A stretch of 64,000 nucleotides of DNA, taken from assembly GCF_000737325.1 (NCBI RefSeq), contig NZ_CP011125.1, positions 7,936,001 through 8,000,000 of the forward strand. Reading direction: 5' to 3'. A model generated the notes under the pieces. That model was not told the DNA's origin. It saw only the letters and a program-made list of their open reading frames with translations, and made no database searches. Both the position numbers and the translations under genes were made by a program. The stretch is from Sandaracinus amylolyticus (lineage in GTDB: Bacteria > Myxococcota_A > Polyangia > Polyangiales > Sandaracinaceae). Each line of letters begins with the position of its first letter. Position 1 is the stretch's first letter. Of the stretch, positions 33,058-41,525 are shown one piece after another.

Positions 33058-34527
33058 ATGTGGGCGCGCGTCTTGCTCGAGCGCACGAGCGTGGCGTCGC
33101 CATGTGGCAGGACGGGCTACGAGCTCGTCGTCGACGACGAGCTGCACCCGGGCTGGCGGGTGATGTTCGAGAGGCTGCGCGCGATCGGTCTCGCGCACGA
33201 CCTCGCGCCGAGCACCCTGCCCTCGGGGCTGCAAGCGCTGCTCGCGCTGCCGCCCGAGCCGGTGCTGCGCGGTGCGGTGCTCGCGGCGTACTACCTCGCG
33301 GGCGATCCCGTCGTCGCGAAAGCGCGCCGCGAGCGTGATCGCGTCGTCGAGCTGCACGAGGGCGAAGAGCTCGACGTGCTGCGCACGACGACGCGGCTCG
33401 CGGTGGCGCTCGACGGTACGCCGCTCTTCGCGCGGAACGCGGGCGATGCGTGGGAGATCCAGCTCGCGGGGAACGTCGCGCGGGTTCGGCGGGTGACGCG
33501 TCACGCGCGGATGGGGATGGTGCGCACCGCGCGCGCAGGCGAGCTCGACGTGGGCACGCTGCTCGCGGCGGTGCACGCGCTGCTGCGGGTGCACGGCGAA
33601 GCGCGCCGTTGGGTGCGCGTGCGGAGCGCGCCCGGGATGATCGTGCTCGTGCCGCTCGCGTGGGAGCGCGCGCAGGTGCTCGCCGAGCTCGATCTCATCG
33701 CGGGCGACGACGAGCACACGTGGGCGCAGCGCTTCGATCGCGAGTCGCGCTCGAGCTCGCGCGCCATCGATGCGATCGCCGACGTCGACGACGCCGAGCT
33801 CGTGCTCGCGAGCGATCCCGGCGCCGACGTCGACGACGCCGAGCTCGTCCTCGCGAGCGATCCCGGCGCCGACGTCGACGATGCCGAGCTCGTCCTCACC
33901 AGCGATCCAGGCGCCGACGTCGACGACGCCGAGCTCGTCCTCACCAGCGACCCGGGCGCCGACGCGAGCGAGCAGATCACGAACGTCGACGACGCGGAGC
34001 TCGTCGAAGCGAGCAAGACCGTCGCCGCGTGGATCGACGCGCACGGCGCGGACGCACCGGAGCCTCGCCCTGCGAGGAACCTCGGCGAAGCGCTGGGCGA
34101 CGCAGTGGCCCTCGCGCGCGACGGCGCGCTCCCGCGACGCGACGCGACGCCGCCCTCGCCGTTCACGCTCCCTCCGCCGCCCACGACGCGCACGCGCCGC
34201 GCGAAGAGCGAGCCGTCGGTGCTCGAGTGGCGTCCTCCCGCGATCACCGAGACGCGCGCGATCGCGCGACGCGACGACACGCCCGCGACGCCCTTCCGGA
34301 TCGACCCGCGACCCGTCGCGGCGAAGGCGCTCTCGCTCACGACCCGCACGGTCGCGCAGCGCGCGCCGGCGACGATGGCCGAGGCCGTCGCGGCCGCGCT
34401 CGCGACGCTCGCGCCTCCGCCGGTGGTGCGCGTCCCGCGTCCGTCCGAGATCGTGCCCGCACCGCCGACGTCATCGCGCGAGCGTGACGCGAGCGGGGTC
34501 GTGCGCCGCCCGACTCGCAAGCGCTGA
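33058..34527 (+). CDS. Hypothetical protein with an internal 15-residue acidic repeat
   Basis: A 489-residue protein from the ATG at 33058; the open frame reaches back into the hairpin array but no start there is credible. Residues 1-240 form a folded domain with no recognised family. Residues 241-300 are a tandem repeat of the unit DVDDAELVLASDPGA (four near-perfect copies and one decayed one). The rest is a low-complexity tail rich in Ala, Pro, Arg and Thr with PSPFTLPPPPTTRTRR-like stretches, probably disordered. The product is likely cytoplasmic. A perfect 9-bp hairpin follows the gene at 34582-34605. Confidence 0.72.
   Translation: MWARVLLERTSVASPCGRTGYELVVDDELHPGWRVMFERLRAIGLAHDLAPSTLPSGLQALLALPPEPVLRGAVLAAYYLAGDPVVAKARRERDRVVELHEGEELDVLRTTTRLAVALDGTPLFARNAGDAWEIQLAGNVARVRRVTRHARMGMVRTARAGELDVGTLLAAVHALLRVHGEARRWVRVRSAPGMIVLVPLAWERAQVLAELDLIAGDDEHTWAQRFDRESRSSSRAIDAIADVDDAELVLASDPGADVDDAELVLASDPGADVDDAELVLTSDPGADVDDAELVLTSDPGADASEQITNVDDAELVEASKTVAAWIDAHGADAPEPRPARNLGEALGDAVALARDGALPRRDATPPSPFTLPPPPTTRTRRAKSEPSVLEWRPPAITETRAIARRDDTPATPFRIDPRPVAAKALSLTTRTVAQRAPATMAEAVAAALATLAPPPVVRVPRPSEIVPAPPTSSRERDASGVVRRPTRKR
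33781..33980 (+). repeat. In-gene 45-bp tandem repeat
   Basis: The 45-base unit beginning GACGTCGACGACGCCGAGCT is repeated about four times in frame, then decays. It encodes the acidic repeat DVDDAELVLASDPGA. The copies differ mainly at silent positions and at one Ala/Thr site, which suggests recent duplication followed by drift. Confidence 0.85.
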
Positions 34528-34533
34528 TCGCGT

Positions 34534-34572
34534 CGAGCGATCGCCTCGAACGATCGCCTCGAACGATCGCCC
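34534..34572. repeat. 13-bp tandem repeat, three copies
   Basis: CGAGCGATCGCCT, CGAACGATCGCCT and CGAACGATCGCCC follow one another without a gap. Each unit contains the palindrome CGATCG. The array lies just after the gene ending at 34527 and before the hairpin at 34582. Confidence 0.7.
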
Positions 34573-34581
34573 CGCGCGCCG

Positions 34582-34605
34582 GCGCCGCCACGCCTCTGGC
34601 GGCGC
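34582..34605. terminator. Hairpin after the gene ending at 34527
   Basis: GCGCCGCCA (34582-34590) pairs perfectly with TGGCGGCGC (34597-34605) around the loop CGCCTC. It ends at the start of the WYL-regulator operator. No T-run follows, so it may terminate the upstream gene or simply be part of the regulator's leader. Confidence 0.45.
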
Positions 34606-34622
34606 TGTCATGATTCTGTCAG
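34606..34622 (+). promoter_or_regulatory. TGTCA-N6-TGTCA direct repeat, site 2
   Basis: TGTCATGATTCTGTCAG, with an 11-base period, ends 13 bases before the GTG of the WYL regulator. It matches the site at 32131-32147 in spacing, in the trailing G and in the following NTTT. Autoregulation by the WYL protein is likely. Confidence 0.5.
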
Positions 34623-34634
34623 CTTTGCTCCCTC

Positions 34635-35321
34635 GTGACCCGCACCGAACGGCTCTTCGCCATCGCCGAAGCGCTCCGGGCGCGCCGCACCGGCGTCACC
34701 GCCGAGCTCCTCGCCGAGCGCTTCGGCGTCAGCGTGCGCACCATCTATCGCGACCTCGACGCGCTGCGCGAGGCATCGCTCCCGCTGCACTCGGATCGCG
34801 GCCGCGGCGGCGGCTACGCGCTCGATCGCACCTACGCGCTGCCGCCGGTGAACTTCACCGCGCGCGAGGCGACGCTGCTGCTCGCGCTCGGACGTTGGGC
34901 GACCGACATGCGCGTGCTGCCGTTCACGACGACGCTGCACAGCGCGCTCGACAAGGTGCGCGGCGCGCTCCCGACCGCGACGCAGCGCCAGCTCGAGCAG
35001 CTCCTCGAGACGGTGAAGTTCGTCGGCGTCCCCGCGCAGCCGAGCGACGACAAGGTGCGCGCGGCGCTGGAGCGCGCGTTCTTCGAGAGCCGCGCGCTGC
35101 GCATCGTCTACGTGAGCCGCGAGCACCTCGAGACCGAGCGCGTCGTGCGCATCGAGAGCGTCGTGCTCGAGCGCGGCGAGACGCTGCTCAACTGCATCGA
35201 CCTCGACAAGAACGAAGCGCGCCAGCTGCGCCTGCACCGCATCGCGCGCGCCGAGGTCGTCACCGAGCGCGAAGAGTCGCCATCGAACGTCGCCCCGCCG
35301 TTCCGGGGACGGCGCGGCTGA
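34635..35321 (+). CDS. HTH_11/WYL-domain transcriptional regulator (YafY type)
   Basis: A 228-residue regulator from a GTG start. The first 60 residues are the winged helix-turn-helix of the HTH_11 group (RTGVTAELLAERFGVSVRTIYRDLDALRE; the VSVRTIYRDL recognition helix is typical). A GRGGGYALD turn follows, then a helical linker. The WYL-type fold (FESRALRIVYVSREH, then RIESVVLERGETLLNCI) fills the rest. Such regulators sense small ligands or single-stranded nucleic acid. A TGTCA direct repeat precedes it and recurs before the glutathione S-transferase gene. Its 3' end overlaps the next, opposite-strand gene by 62 bases. Confidence 0.88.
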   Translation: MTRTERLFAIAEALRARRTGVTAELLAERFGVSVRTIYRDLDALREASLPLHSDRGRGGGYALDRTYALPPVNFTAREATLLLALGRWATDMRVLPFTTTLHSALDKVRGALPTATQRQLEQLLETVKFVGVPAQPSDDKVRAALERAFFESRALRIVYVSREHLETERVVRIESVVLERGETLLNCIDLDKNEARQLRLHRIARAEVVTEREESPSNVAPPFRGRRG

Positions 35322-36024
35322 TCGCGACGGCGATCGGCACCACCCACACGTTCGACACGCCGGGCGTGTCGTCGCCTGCCTCCGCGATGCGCAGCAGGAA
35401 CGTGTCCGCCGGGTCGTGCCACACGCCGACCGCGCTCCGATCGAGGGAATGACGTGCCCCGGGCGGGAGCTCGACCTCGAATCGACCGAGCGGGCAGCGG
35501 CCGTAGGGGCTCCAGTCGTAGACGATCCGCCACGGGTCGCTGCGACGATCGATCTGCCAACCGGGGATGCCCTGGTCCTGGCCCTCGAGCACCACCAATC
35601 GCGCCGCGTCGTTCACGAGGGTCCACGTGGCGCGCTCGATGTGGATGTCCGGATCGAAGCGCGCGACGGTCACGCGGAGCTCGATCGGGCCGTCGTACTC
35701 CAACCGACCCGTTCGCAACAAGACTGCGACCTCTTCGCCCGTCGCGACGAACGAGCGCTCGAGGCGCGTGCGCTCCGAGGTCTCGACGGCGATCGTGTAC
35801 TCGCCGGGGCCACGCCAATACGCGCGCTCTTGACGACACGGCGCTTCGGGCGTCGGTGTGCATGCGTCCTCCTCGACGACGGTCCCGTCGGGCGCGCGCG
35901 CGGTCACGCGCGTGATGCGCAGCTCGCTCCAGGACGCCGCGATCGAGAGCGGCGCCTCGGGGCCTTGCGCAACCGCCGGTGCGGCAGTGCCCAGGATCGC
36001 GATCGCGAGCAGACGTGCATGCAT
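35260..36024 (-). CDS. Exported hypothetical protein
   Basis: About 254 residues from the ATG at 36024, which opens a good signal peptide (MHARLLAIAILGTAAPAVAQG); the ATG at 36057 would add eleven residues before it. The mature part is beta-rich with two Cys (DACTPTPEAPCRQ) and motifs such as YWRGPGEYTIAVET and WRIVYDWSPYGRCPLGRFEVELPPG, suggesting a secreted beta-sandwich. No family is recognised. Its last 20 codons overlap the end of the WYL regulator on the other strand. Confidence 0.72.
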   Translation of the reverse strand: MHARLLAIAILGTAAPAVAQGPEAPLSIAASWSELRITRVTARAPDGTVVEEDACTPTPEAPCRQERAYWRGPGEYTIAVETSERTRLERSFVATGEEVAVLLRTGRLEYDGPIELRVTVARFDPDIHIERATWTLVNDAARLVVLEGQDQGIPGWQIDRRSDPWRIVYDWSPYGRCPLGRFEVELPPGARHSLDRSAVGVWHDPADTFLLRIAEAGDDTPGVSNVWVVPIAVAISRAVPGTAGRRSMATLRAR

Positions 36025-36151
36025 CGGAGCCACGACGGCTCCGCGCGTCCACCGCATTCCCGATCGCGCCGCGACGAACCGCGTTATGCACGGCCAGGAC
36101 GATCACAACCGCGGGTCTCGCCATCGCGACGGCCGGGCCTACGTCGATCGC

Positions 36152-38548
36152 ATGCGCGAGCCCGAGGTCGAACGCCGAGAGGACGGAGAGCGCCGTCGCG
36201 AGCAGGACGAGGCGGTGCGCGACATCGCTCGGCTCCGCGTGGGGGACGTCCGTGTCGCGGGCGGCAAGGGCGCGAACCTCGGCGAGCTGCGCGCCGCGGG
36301 TGTCGACGTTCCTCACGGGTTCGTCGTCACCGCGCAGGCGTACCTCGACGCGATGTCGCGCGCGGGCGTTCGGCGCGCGCTGATCGAGCGGATGAAGACC
36401 GTCGATGCCGACGACTCCGCCGCGCTCGCCGCGGGCTCCGACGAGGCGCGCGCGATGATCGCGAAGGCGGGCGTGCCCGACGCGCTGCGCGCCGCGATCG
36501 TGCGCGCGTATCGCTCGCTCGGCGATCCCACGACACGCGTCGCGGTGCGCTCTTCCGCGACGATGGAGGACTCCGCGGGCACGTCGTTCGCGGGGATGAA
36601 CGAGACGTTCACCGGCGTCGCAGGCGACGCGGCGGTGGTCGACGCGGTGCAGCGCTGCTGGCAGTCGCTCTGGGGGCGGCGCGTCGTGGCGTACCGCGCC
36701 GCGCAGGGCCTCACCGAGGAGCCCGCGATCGCCGTGGTCGTGCAGCGGCTCGTCGAGAGCGAGCGCGCGGGCGTGATGTTCACCGCAGATCCGTCGACGG
36801 GCGAGCGCGGGCACGTCGTGATCGAGGCGTCGTGGGGCCTCGGCGAGGCCGTCGTGTCGGGGATGGTCGAGCCCGACACCTACGTCGTCGACAAGTCGAG
36901 CGGCGCGATCCTGAGCGCGCGCGTCGGCACGAAGGCGCTCGAGATCGTCGCGAACGTGCGTCGCGAGGTCGAGCCCGAGCGCGCGCGACGTCGTGCGCTC
37001 GACGACGCGGAGCTGAAGGCGCTCGCGACGCTCGGCGCGCGCATCGAGCAGCACTACGGCAAGCCGCAGGACATCGAGTGGGCGATCGCGGGCGGGCGGA
37101 TCTGGATCGTGCAGTCGCGCCCGATCACGGCGCTCGAGCACGCGCATCCGACCGCGGCGAATCGCACGTCGGGCGCGCCGCTGCTGCGCGGGCTCGGCGC
37201 GTCGCCGGGCAGGCGTAGCGGGCGCGTTCGCGTCCTCGCGTCGGCCGAGCAGGGTCACTTGCTCGAGAAGGGCGAGATCCTCGTCGCGACGATGACGAGC
37301 CCCGACTGGATGCTCGCCCTGCGCCGCGCCGGAGCGATCGTCACCGACGCTGGCGGCATGACGTGCCACGCGGCGATCGTGAGCCGCGAGCTGCGCATCC
37401 CGTGCGTCGTCGGCACGCGCGACGCGACGCGCTTCCTGCGCGACGGCGAGGTCGTCACGGTCGACGGCAACGCGGGGCGCGTGCTCGCGGGCGAGATCGT
37501 CGGACCGAGCGCGATCGCGACCCCGGGCGCACACGAGCCGGTGGTCGAGGCAGGACCGACGCCGATGTCGCCCTTCGCGCGAGCGGGCGCGACGCCGGAT
37601 CGCATGGTGAGCGCGCGCGGTGAGCTGTTCGCGGTCGCGGCGATCGAGCCGCTCGCGACGAGCGTCTACGTGAACGTGCACTCGCCCGAGGGCATCGAGG
37701 AGATCGCAGCCGGGCCCGTCGACGGCGTGGGCCTCTTGCGCGCCGAGTCGATGCTCGCCGAGGCGCTCGAAGGCGCGCACCCGCGGACGCTGATCGAAGA
37801 AGGTCGCGCGCGCGAGGTCGTCGCGCGGATGAGCGAGAGCGTGCTGCGCATCGCGCGCGCGTTCGGCTCGCGGCCGGTCGTCTACCGCACGTACGACTTC
37901 CGCACGAACGAGTTCCGCGCGCTGCGTGGCGGCAAGGACTGGGAGCCGCACGAGGAGAACCCGATGATCGGGTACCGCGGCGCGTTCCGCTACGTGAAGG
38001 ACGCGTCGATCTTCGGGCTCGAGCTCGACGTGCTCGCGCAGGTACGCGAGCAGCAGCCGAACGTGCACGTGATGATCCCGTTCGTGCGCACGACGTGGGA
38101 GCTCGAGGCCGTGCTCGAGCGGATCGCGAAGCACGCGCTCGGACGGGAGCGCGGGCTGAAGAAGTGGGTGATGGCCGAGGTGCCGTCGGTCGTGTTCCGC
38201 ATCCCCGAGTACGCGAAGCTCGGCATCGACGGGGTCTCGATCGGCAGCAACGATCTCACGCAGCTCGTGCTCGGCGTCGATCGCGACTCCGCGGTGTGCG
38301 CCGAGCTCTTCGACGAGCGCGACGAGGCGGTGCTCGACACGATCCGTCGGATCGTCGAGGCGGCGCGCGCGAGCCGGCTGACGAGCTCGCTCTGCGGTCA
38401 GGCCCCGACGACGTACCCCGAGTATGCGTCGCACCTCGTGCGCTTCGGGATCGACTCGATCAGCGTGAGCCCCGACGCGCTCTTCGCGGCGCGCGCCGCG
38501 ATCGGGCGCGCGGAGCGCAAGATGCTGCTCGACGCGACGCGGCGCTGA
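36152..38548 (+). CDS. ppsA: Phosphoenolpyruvate synthase
   Basis: A 798-residue enzyme, close to the 792 residues usual for PpsA, from the ATG at 36152; an ATG at 36086 would add 22 residues of low-quality sequence. The ATP-grasp domain opens with VAGGKGANLGELRAAG and contains RSSATMEDSAGTSFAGMNETF. The swivelling phosphohistidine domain has GGMTCHAAIVSREL with the phospho-accepting H406. The C-terminal PEP/pyruvate domain has GSNDLTQLVLGVDRD and the catalytic C748 in SLCGQAP. It makes phosphoenolpyruvate from pyruvate and ATP, the first step of gluconeogenesis from pyruvate. A regulator (PSRP/DUF299) is not in the window. Confidence 0.94.
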   Translation: MREPEVERREDGERRREQDEAVRDIARLRVGDVRVAGGKGANLGELRAAGVDVPHGFVVTAQAYLDAMSRAGVRRALIERMKTVDADDSAALAAGSDEARAMIAKAGVPDALRAAIVRAYRSLGDPTTRVAVRSSATMEDSAGTSFAGMNETFTGVAGDAAVVDAVQRCWQSLWGRRVVAYRAAQGLTEEPAIAVVVQRLVESERAGVMFTADPSTGERGHVVIEASWGLGEAVVSGMVEPDTYVVDKSSGAILSARVGTKALEIVANVRREVEPERARRRALDDAELKALATLGARIEQHYGKPQDIEWAIAGGRIWIVQSRPITALEHAHPTAANRTSGAPLLRGLGASPGRRSGRVRVLASAEQGHLLEKGEILVATMTSPDWMLALRRAGAIVTDAGGMTCHAAIVSRELRIPCVVGTRDATRFLRDGEVVTVDGNAGRVLAGEIVGPSAIATPGAHEPVVEAGPTPMSPFARAGATPDRMVSARGELFAVAAIEPLATSVYVNVHSPEGIEEIAAGPVDGVGLLRAESMLAEALEGAHPRTLIEEGRAREVVARMSESVLRIARAFGSRPVVYRTYDFRTNEFRALRGGKDWEPHEENPMIGYRGAFRYVKDASIFGLELDVLAQVREQQPNVHVMIPFVRTTWELEAVLERIAKHALGRERGLKKWVMAEVPSVVFRIPEYAKLGIDGVSIGSNDLTQLVLGVDRDSAVCAELFDERDEAVLDTIRRIVEAARASRLTSSLCGQAPTTYPEYASHLVRFGIDSISVSPDALFAARAAIGRAERKMLLDATRR

Positions 38549-38590
38549 TTTGTCGCGCGCGCGCGCGCCGCGTCTATGATGCGCGCCATC

Positions 38591-38908
38591 ATGCGTACCC
38601 TCTTCTCGATGCTCGTGATCGCGCTCGCGATCGGTTGTGGTGGTGGCTCGTCGACGTCGTCCGAGGAGACGACCGGAGGCGAGACGACGGGCAACGAGCC
38701 CGCCGGTGAGAGCCAGACCGAGCCGGGCACCGGCGCGACCGAGCGCCCGCTCCTCACGCCCGACGAGTGCACCGCGCAGGGCGGCACGGTCGTCGGCGAC
38801 ATCGGCGACGGTGCGACGCTCCGTCCCGACTACGTCTGTCCGAGCGGCGGCGCGCCGATCGGCAACGTGCCCTCGGGCATCGAAGGGTCGGTCTGCTGCC
38901 CCGGCTGA
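38591..38908 (+). CDS. Small lipoprotein
   Basis: A 105-residue product from the ATG at 38591; two upstream ATGs in frame (38576, 38579) are possible. The signal MRTLFSMLVIALAIGC gives a lipidated Cys at residue 16, followed by a Gly/Ser/Thr/Glu linker to about residue 55. A small domain with three cysteines follows (ECTAQGG, DYVCPSGG, SVCCPG), perhaps disulfide-linked. A TATGAT box at 38575 with TTGTCG 19 bases upstream could be its promoter, and an alternating CG tract (38554-38568) lies between them. The gene converges on the SDR gene with four bases between stops. Confidence 0.75.
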   Translation: MRTLFSMLVIALAIGCGGGSSTSSEETTGGETTGNEPAGESQTEPGTGATERPLLTPDECTAQGGTVVGDIGDGATLRPDYVCPSGGAPIGNVPSGIEGSVCCPG

Positions 38909-38912
38909 TGCG

Positions 38913-39686
38913 TCACCAGGGGATCGTGCGGCCGTCGCGATAAAAACGTCCGGTCTCGAGATCGGGCGTCGTCGCGGCCCACACGATCCCCGCCGCTCCT
39001 TCGCGCGGTGATCGGCTCGCGCCCGCGCCGCCCACCCGTGTGCGCACCCACCCCGGGCACACCGCGACGACCCGCGCGCGCCCGCGCAGCGTCTCGGCGT
39101 ACACCCGCGTCATCGCGTTCAGCGCGACCTTCGAGATGCGATACGCGGAGCGCGGCCAGCCCTCCTCGCGCTCTCGCCCGGCGCGCACGGCGCGCGCGAA
39201 TTCGTCGACCGCCGCGAGCACGTGCGCGCGATCGCGCGGCGGATCGAAGCGCGCGCGGATCGCGCTCGGCAGCCCGTGCAGCTCGCCCATGCCGCTCGAG
39301 ACCATCACGACGCGCGCGTCCTCGGAGAGCTGCGGCGCGAGCGCGTCGGTCACCGCGATCGCGCGCTCGAGGTTCACCGCGAGCGTGCGCCGCACGACCT
39401 CGACGTCGAACCCGTCGAGCGACGTCCCCGCGTTGTTCACCACCACGTCGATCGGCGCCTGCCCCTCGAGCGACGACACGAGCGCGGCGATGCTCTCGCG
39501 ATCGGAGACGTCGAGCACGCACGCGCGCACGTCGTGGCCGCCCTCGCGCAGCGAGCGCGCAGCGGCCTCGCCCTCGTCGCGATCGCGCGCCGCGAGCAGC
39601 ACGCGGAAGCCGGGCTCCGCGAGCCCGCGGCACACCTCGAGACCGATGCCGCGATTTCCGCCCGTGACCAGCGCAGTCCGTGTCAT
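38913..39686 (-). CDS. Short-chain dehydrogenase/reductase
   Basis: A 257-residue SDR of the carbonyl-reductase type. The cofactor motif TGGNRGIG starts at residue 8, NNAG is near residue 87, the catalytic Ser region is VVMVSSGMGEL (about 132), and the YRISK active site (Tyr, Lys) lies near residue 190. The downstream PGWVRT loop is normal. An insert of about 35 residues between the Ser and Tyr motifs (AIRARFDPPRDRAHVLAAVDEF) matches eukaryotic-like carbonyl reductases, which reduce a wide range of carbonyls with NADPH. The substrate is unknown. Confidence 0.9.
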   Translation of the reverse strand: MTRTALVTGGNRGIGLEVCRGLAEPGFRVLLAARDRDEGEAAARSLREGGHDVRACVLDVSDRESIAALVSSLEGQAPIDVVVNNAGTSLDGFDVEVVRRTLAVNLERAIAVTDALAPQLSEDARVVMVSSGMGELHGLPSAIRARFDPPRDRAHVLAAVDEFARAVRAGREREEGWPRSAYRISKVALNAMTRVYAETLRGRARVVAVCPGWVRTRVGGAGASRSPREGAAGIVWAATTPDLETGRFYRDGRTIPW

Positions 39687-39731
39687 CCGTGCCGATCTGT
39701 GGCCCCGAGCAGGTCGTGTCGACGCCCGCGA

Positions 39732-41495
39732 TCAGCGCTCGTCGCGCGGGAGCAACGCCTCGAGGTGCCACGTATGGAGGAGCAGCTTGCGCTGGGAGCC
39801 CACGAGCGCGTCGCGCACGCGCCCTGCGATCACGCCGGGCACGCCGACCGCGGTCGTCGCGCCCATCACGAGGAGCCACCACGTGAGGCGCGGCTCGAAG
39901 TCGACCAGACGCGGGAGCACGTGGATGCCCTGCGCGTCGACGACGAACGTCGGCGCGAGCACGCCGAGCTCCTCGAGCACGATCGGGATCCCCATGCCCG
40001 CGAGCGCGACCGCGATCAGCATCGCGCGCTGCACCGGCGCGGCGTACGCGCAGTAGACGATCAGGTGCGTCGCCATCAGCGTCGGCGCGACGAGCACCGG
40101 GCTGAACACCTGCGTGAAGACCGCGATCGAGATCGTCCCCGCGAGGAACGACACCACCGCGCCGAGCATCCCGCGCATCGCGCCCGCGGCGACGAGGCCC
40201 ATCGCCGCGGTCATCGCGACGAGCGTCCCGATCGCGAAGATCGCCGCCGGTGGATCGCGGAAGCCCATCACGATCCACACCGGGATGAACGAGCACCAGA
40301 AGAGGTAGCGCAGCGTCGCCGTGCGCGCGGCCGCGCGCCACGCGCCCTCCGCCCAGCGCGACATCCGCTCGTGCACCGCGGGCGGCACCTCGCGCGGAGG
40401 CTCGAGCAACAAGCGCGACAGCAGCGTGCTCGCCTCGACGTGCTTCGGCACCAGCGCGACCGCGCGCGCGAGCAGGCTCGTCGCGATCGCTCCGTCCTCG
40501 CGCGCGAGCGCGCTCTTCGCGTCGATCACGAGCGCATCGGCCATGCGCGTGCGCTCGGCGAGATCACGATCGCCGTCGAGGAATCGCTCGACCGCGTCGG
40601 CCAGCTCGCGCGCGGTGCGCGTCCGCTCGCCGGGGTGCGCGCGTGTCGCGGAGGCGATGACGCGCGCGAGCTCGGGCGGCACGTCGTGCTCTCCGCCCGC
40701 GAGCGCGGCGCTCGGCTCGATGCCGCGGATCGTGAGGTCGAGCCGCTCGCGCGTGGTGCTGCCCGGGTTGAACGGGCGCGTCGCGAGGATCTCGAAGAGG
40801 ATCACGCCGAGCGCGTAGACGTCGGCCTCGGGCCCGACGTCGGGATCGCCGAGCGCTTGCTCGGGCGACATGTAGCCGGGCGTGCCGAGCGCCTGACCGG
40901 GACGCGTCTCGGAGAGATCGTCCTCTTCGTTCGCGCGCGTGCGCTCGCCGGGATCGGAGAGGCGCGCGAGGCCCCAGTCGAGCACGTGCACCTCGCCGAA
41001 CTCGCCGAGCATCACGTTCCGCGGCGAGAGATCGCGGTGCACGACGTTCTGCGCGTGCGCGAAGTCGATCGTGCGACAGCACTGCACGAACGCGGCGAGG
41101 AGACGCGCCCGCGTGAACCGCGCGCACGTCTCGGCGTCGCGCGCGACGAGCCGGGCGATCACGCCCTCGAGCGTGATGCCGCGGACGCGCTTCATCGTGA
41201 ACCAAGGGCGCGCGCGCTCCGCGTCCGCGAGCTCGTAGACGGGCACGACGCCCGGGTGCTCGAGCCGTCCTTGCAGCCGCGCCTCGCGCAGGAAGCGTGT
41301 GCGCGCGTCGCGATCCTCGCTCTGATCGGCGCGCAGCACCTTCACCGCGACGTCGCGCCCGATGCGCCCGTCGCGGCAGAGCTGCACCTCCGCGCTCGAG
41401 CCTGCGCCGAGCGTCCCGGTTGGCGCGTAGCGCGCGAGGAACGTCGGATCGTCGAACATCCCGCCTTCACGATCGTCGCCGCCCATCGCGATCAT
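39732..41495 (-). CDS. Membrane Ser/Thr protein kinase with variant catalytic motifs
   Basis: A 587-residue kinase; an ATG three codons further in is an alternative start. The catalytic domain (residues 22-300) has GAGSSAEVQL, K52 in VAVKVL, HRDLSPRN where most kinases have HRDLKP, DWG instead of DFG, and GTPGYMSPEQ. The DWG form is common in myxobacterial and planctomycete kinases, but Ser replacing the conserved Lys is unusual. After a TPR-like helical stretch (residues 330-390) come five or six membrane spans (about 415-580). The polytopic C-terminus suggests a membrane sensor. Confidence 0.85.
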   Translation of the reverse strand: MIAMGGDDREGGMFDDPTFLARYAPTGTLGAGSSAEVQLCRDGRIGRDVAVKVLRADQSEDRDARTRFLREARLQGRLEHPGVVPVYELADAERARPWFTMKRVRGITLEGVIARLVARDAETCARFTRARLLAAFVQCCRTIDFAHAQNVVHRDLSPRNVMLGEFGEVHVLDWGLARLSDPGERTRANEEDDLSETRPGQALGTPGYMSPEQALGDPDVGPEADVYALGVILFEILATRPFNPGSTTRERLDLTIRGIEPSAALAGGEHDVPPELARVIASATRAHPGERTRTARELADAVERFLDGDRDLAERTRMADALVIDAKSALAREDGAIATSLLARAVALVPKHVEASTLLSRLLLEPPREVPPAVHERMSRWAEGAWRAAARTATLRYLFWCSFIPVWIVMGFRDPPAAIFAIGTLVAMTAAMGLVAAGAMRGMLGAVVSFLAGTISIAVFTQVFSPVLVAPTLMATHLIVYCAYAAPVQRAMLIAVALAGMGIPIVLEELGVLAPTFVVDAQGIHVLPRLVDFEPRLTWWLLVMGATTAVGVPGVIAGRVRDALVGSQRKLLLHTWHLEALLPRDER

Positions 41496-41525
41496 CGTAG
41501 ACGAGGTGCGCGCGGGCGCGCGCGC

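Noticed and set aside
33781-33980. CRISPR array from the evenly spaced repeats
   Set aside because: The repeat is continuous coding sequence of 45-bp units without spacers.
35108-38434. Minus-strand ORF of 1108 codons across ppsA
   Set aside because: It is the complement of the clear PEP synthase gene, with Arg/His/Asp-rich nonsense composition.
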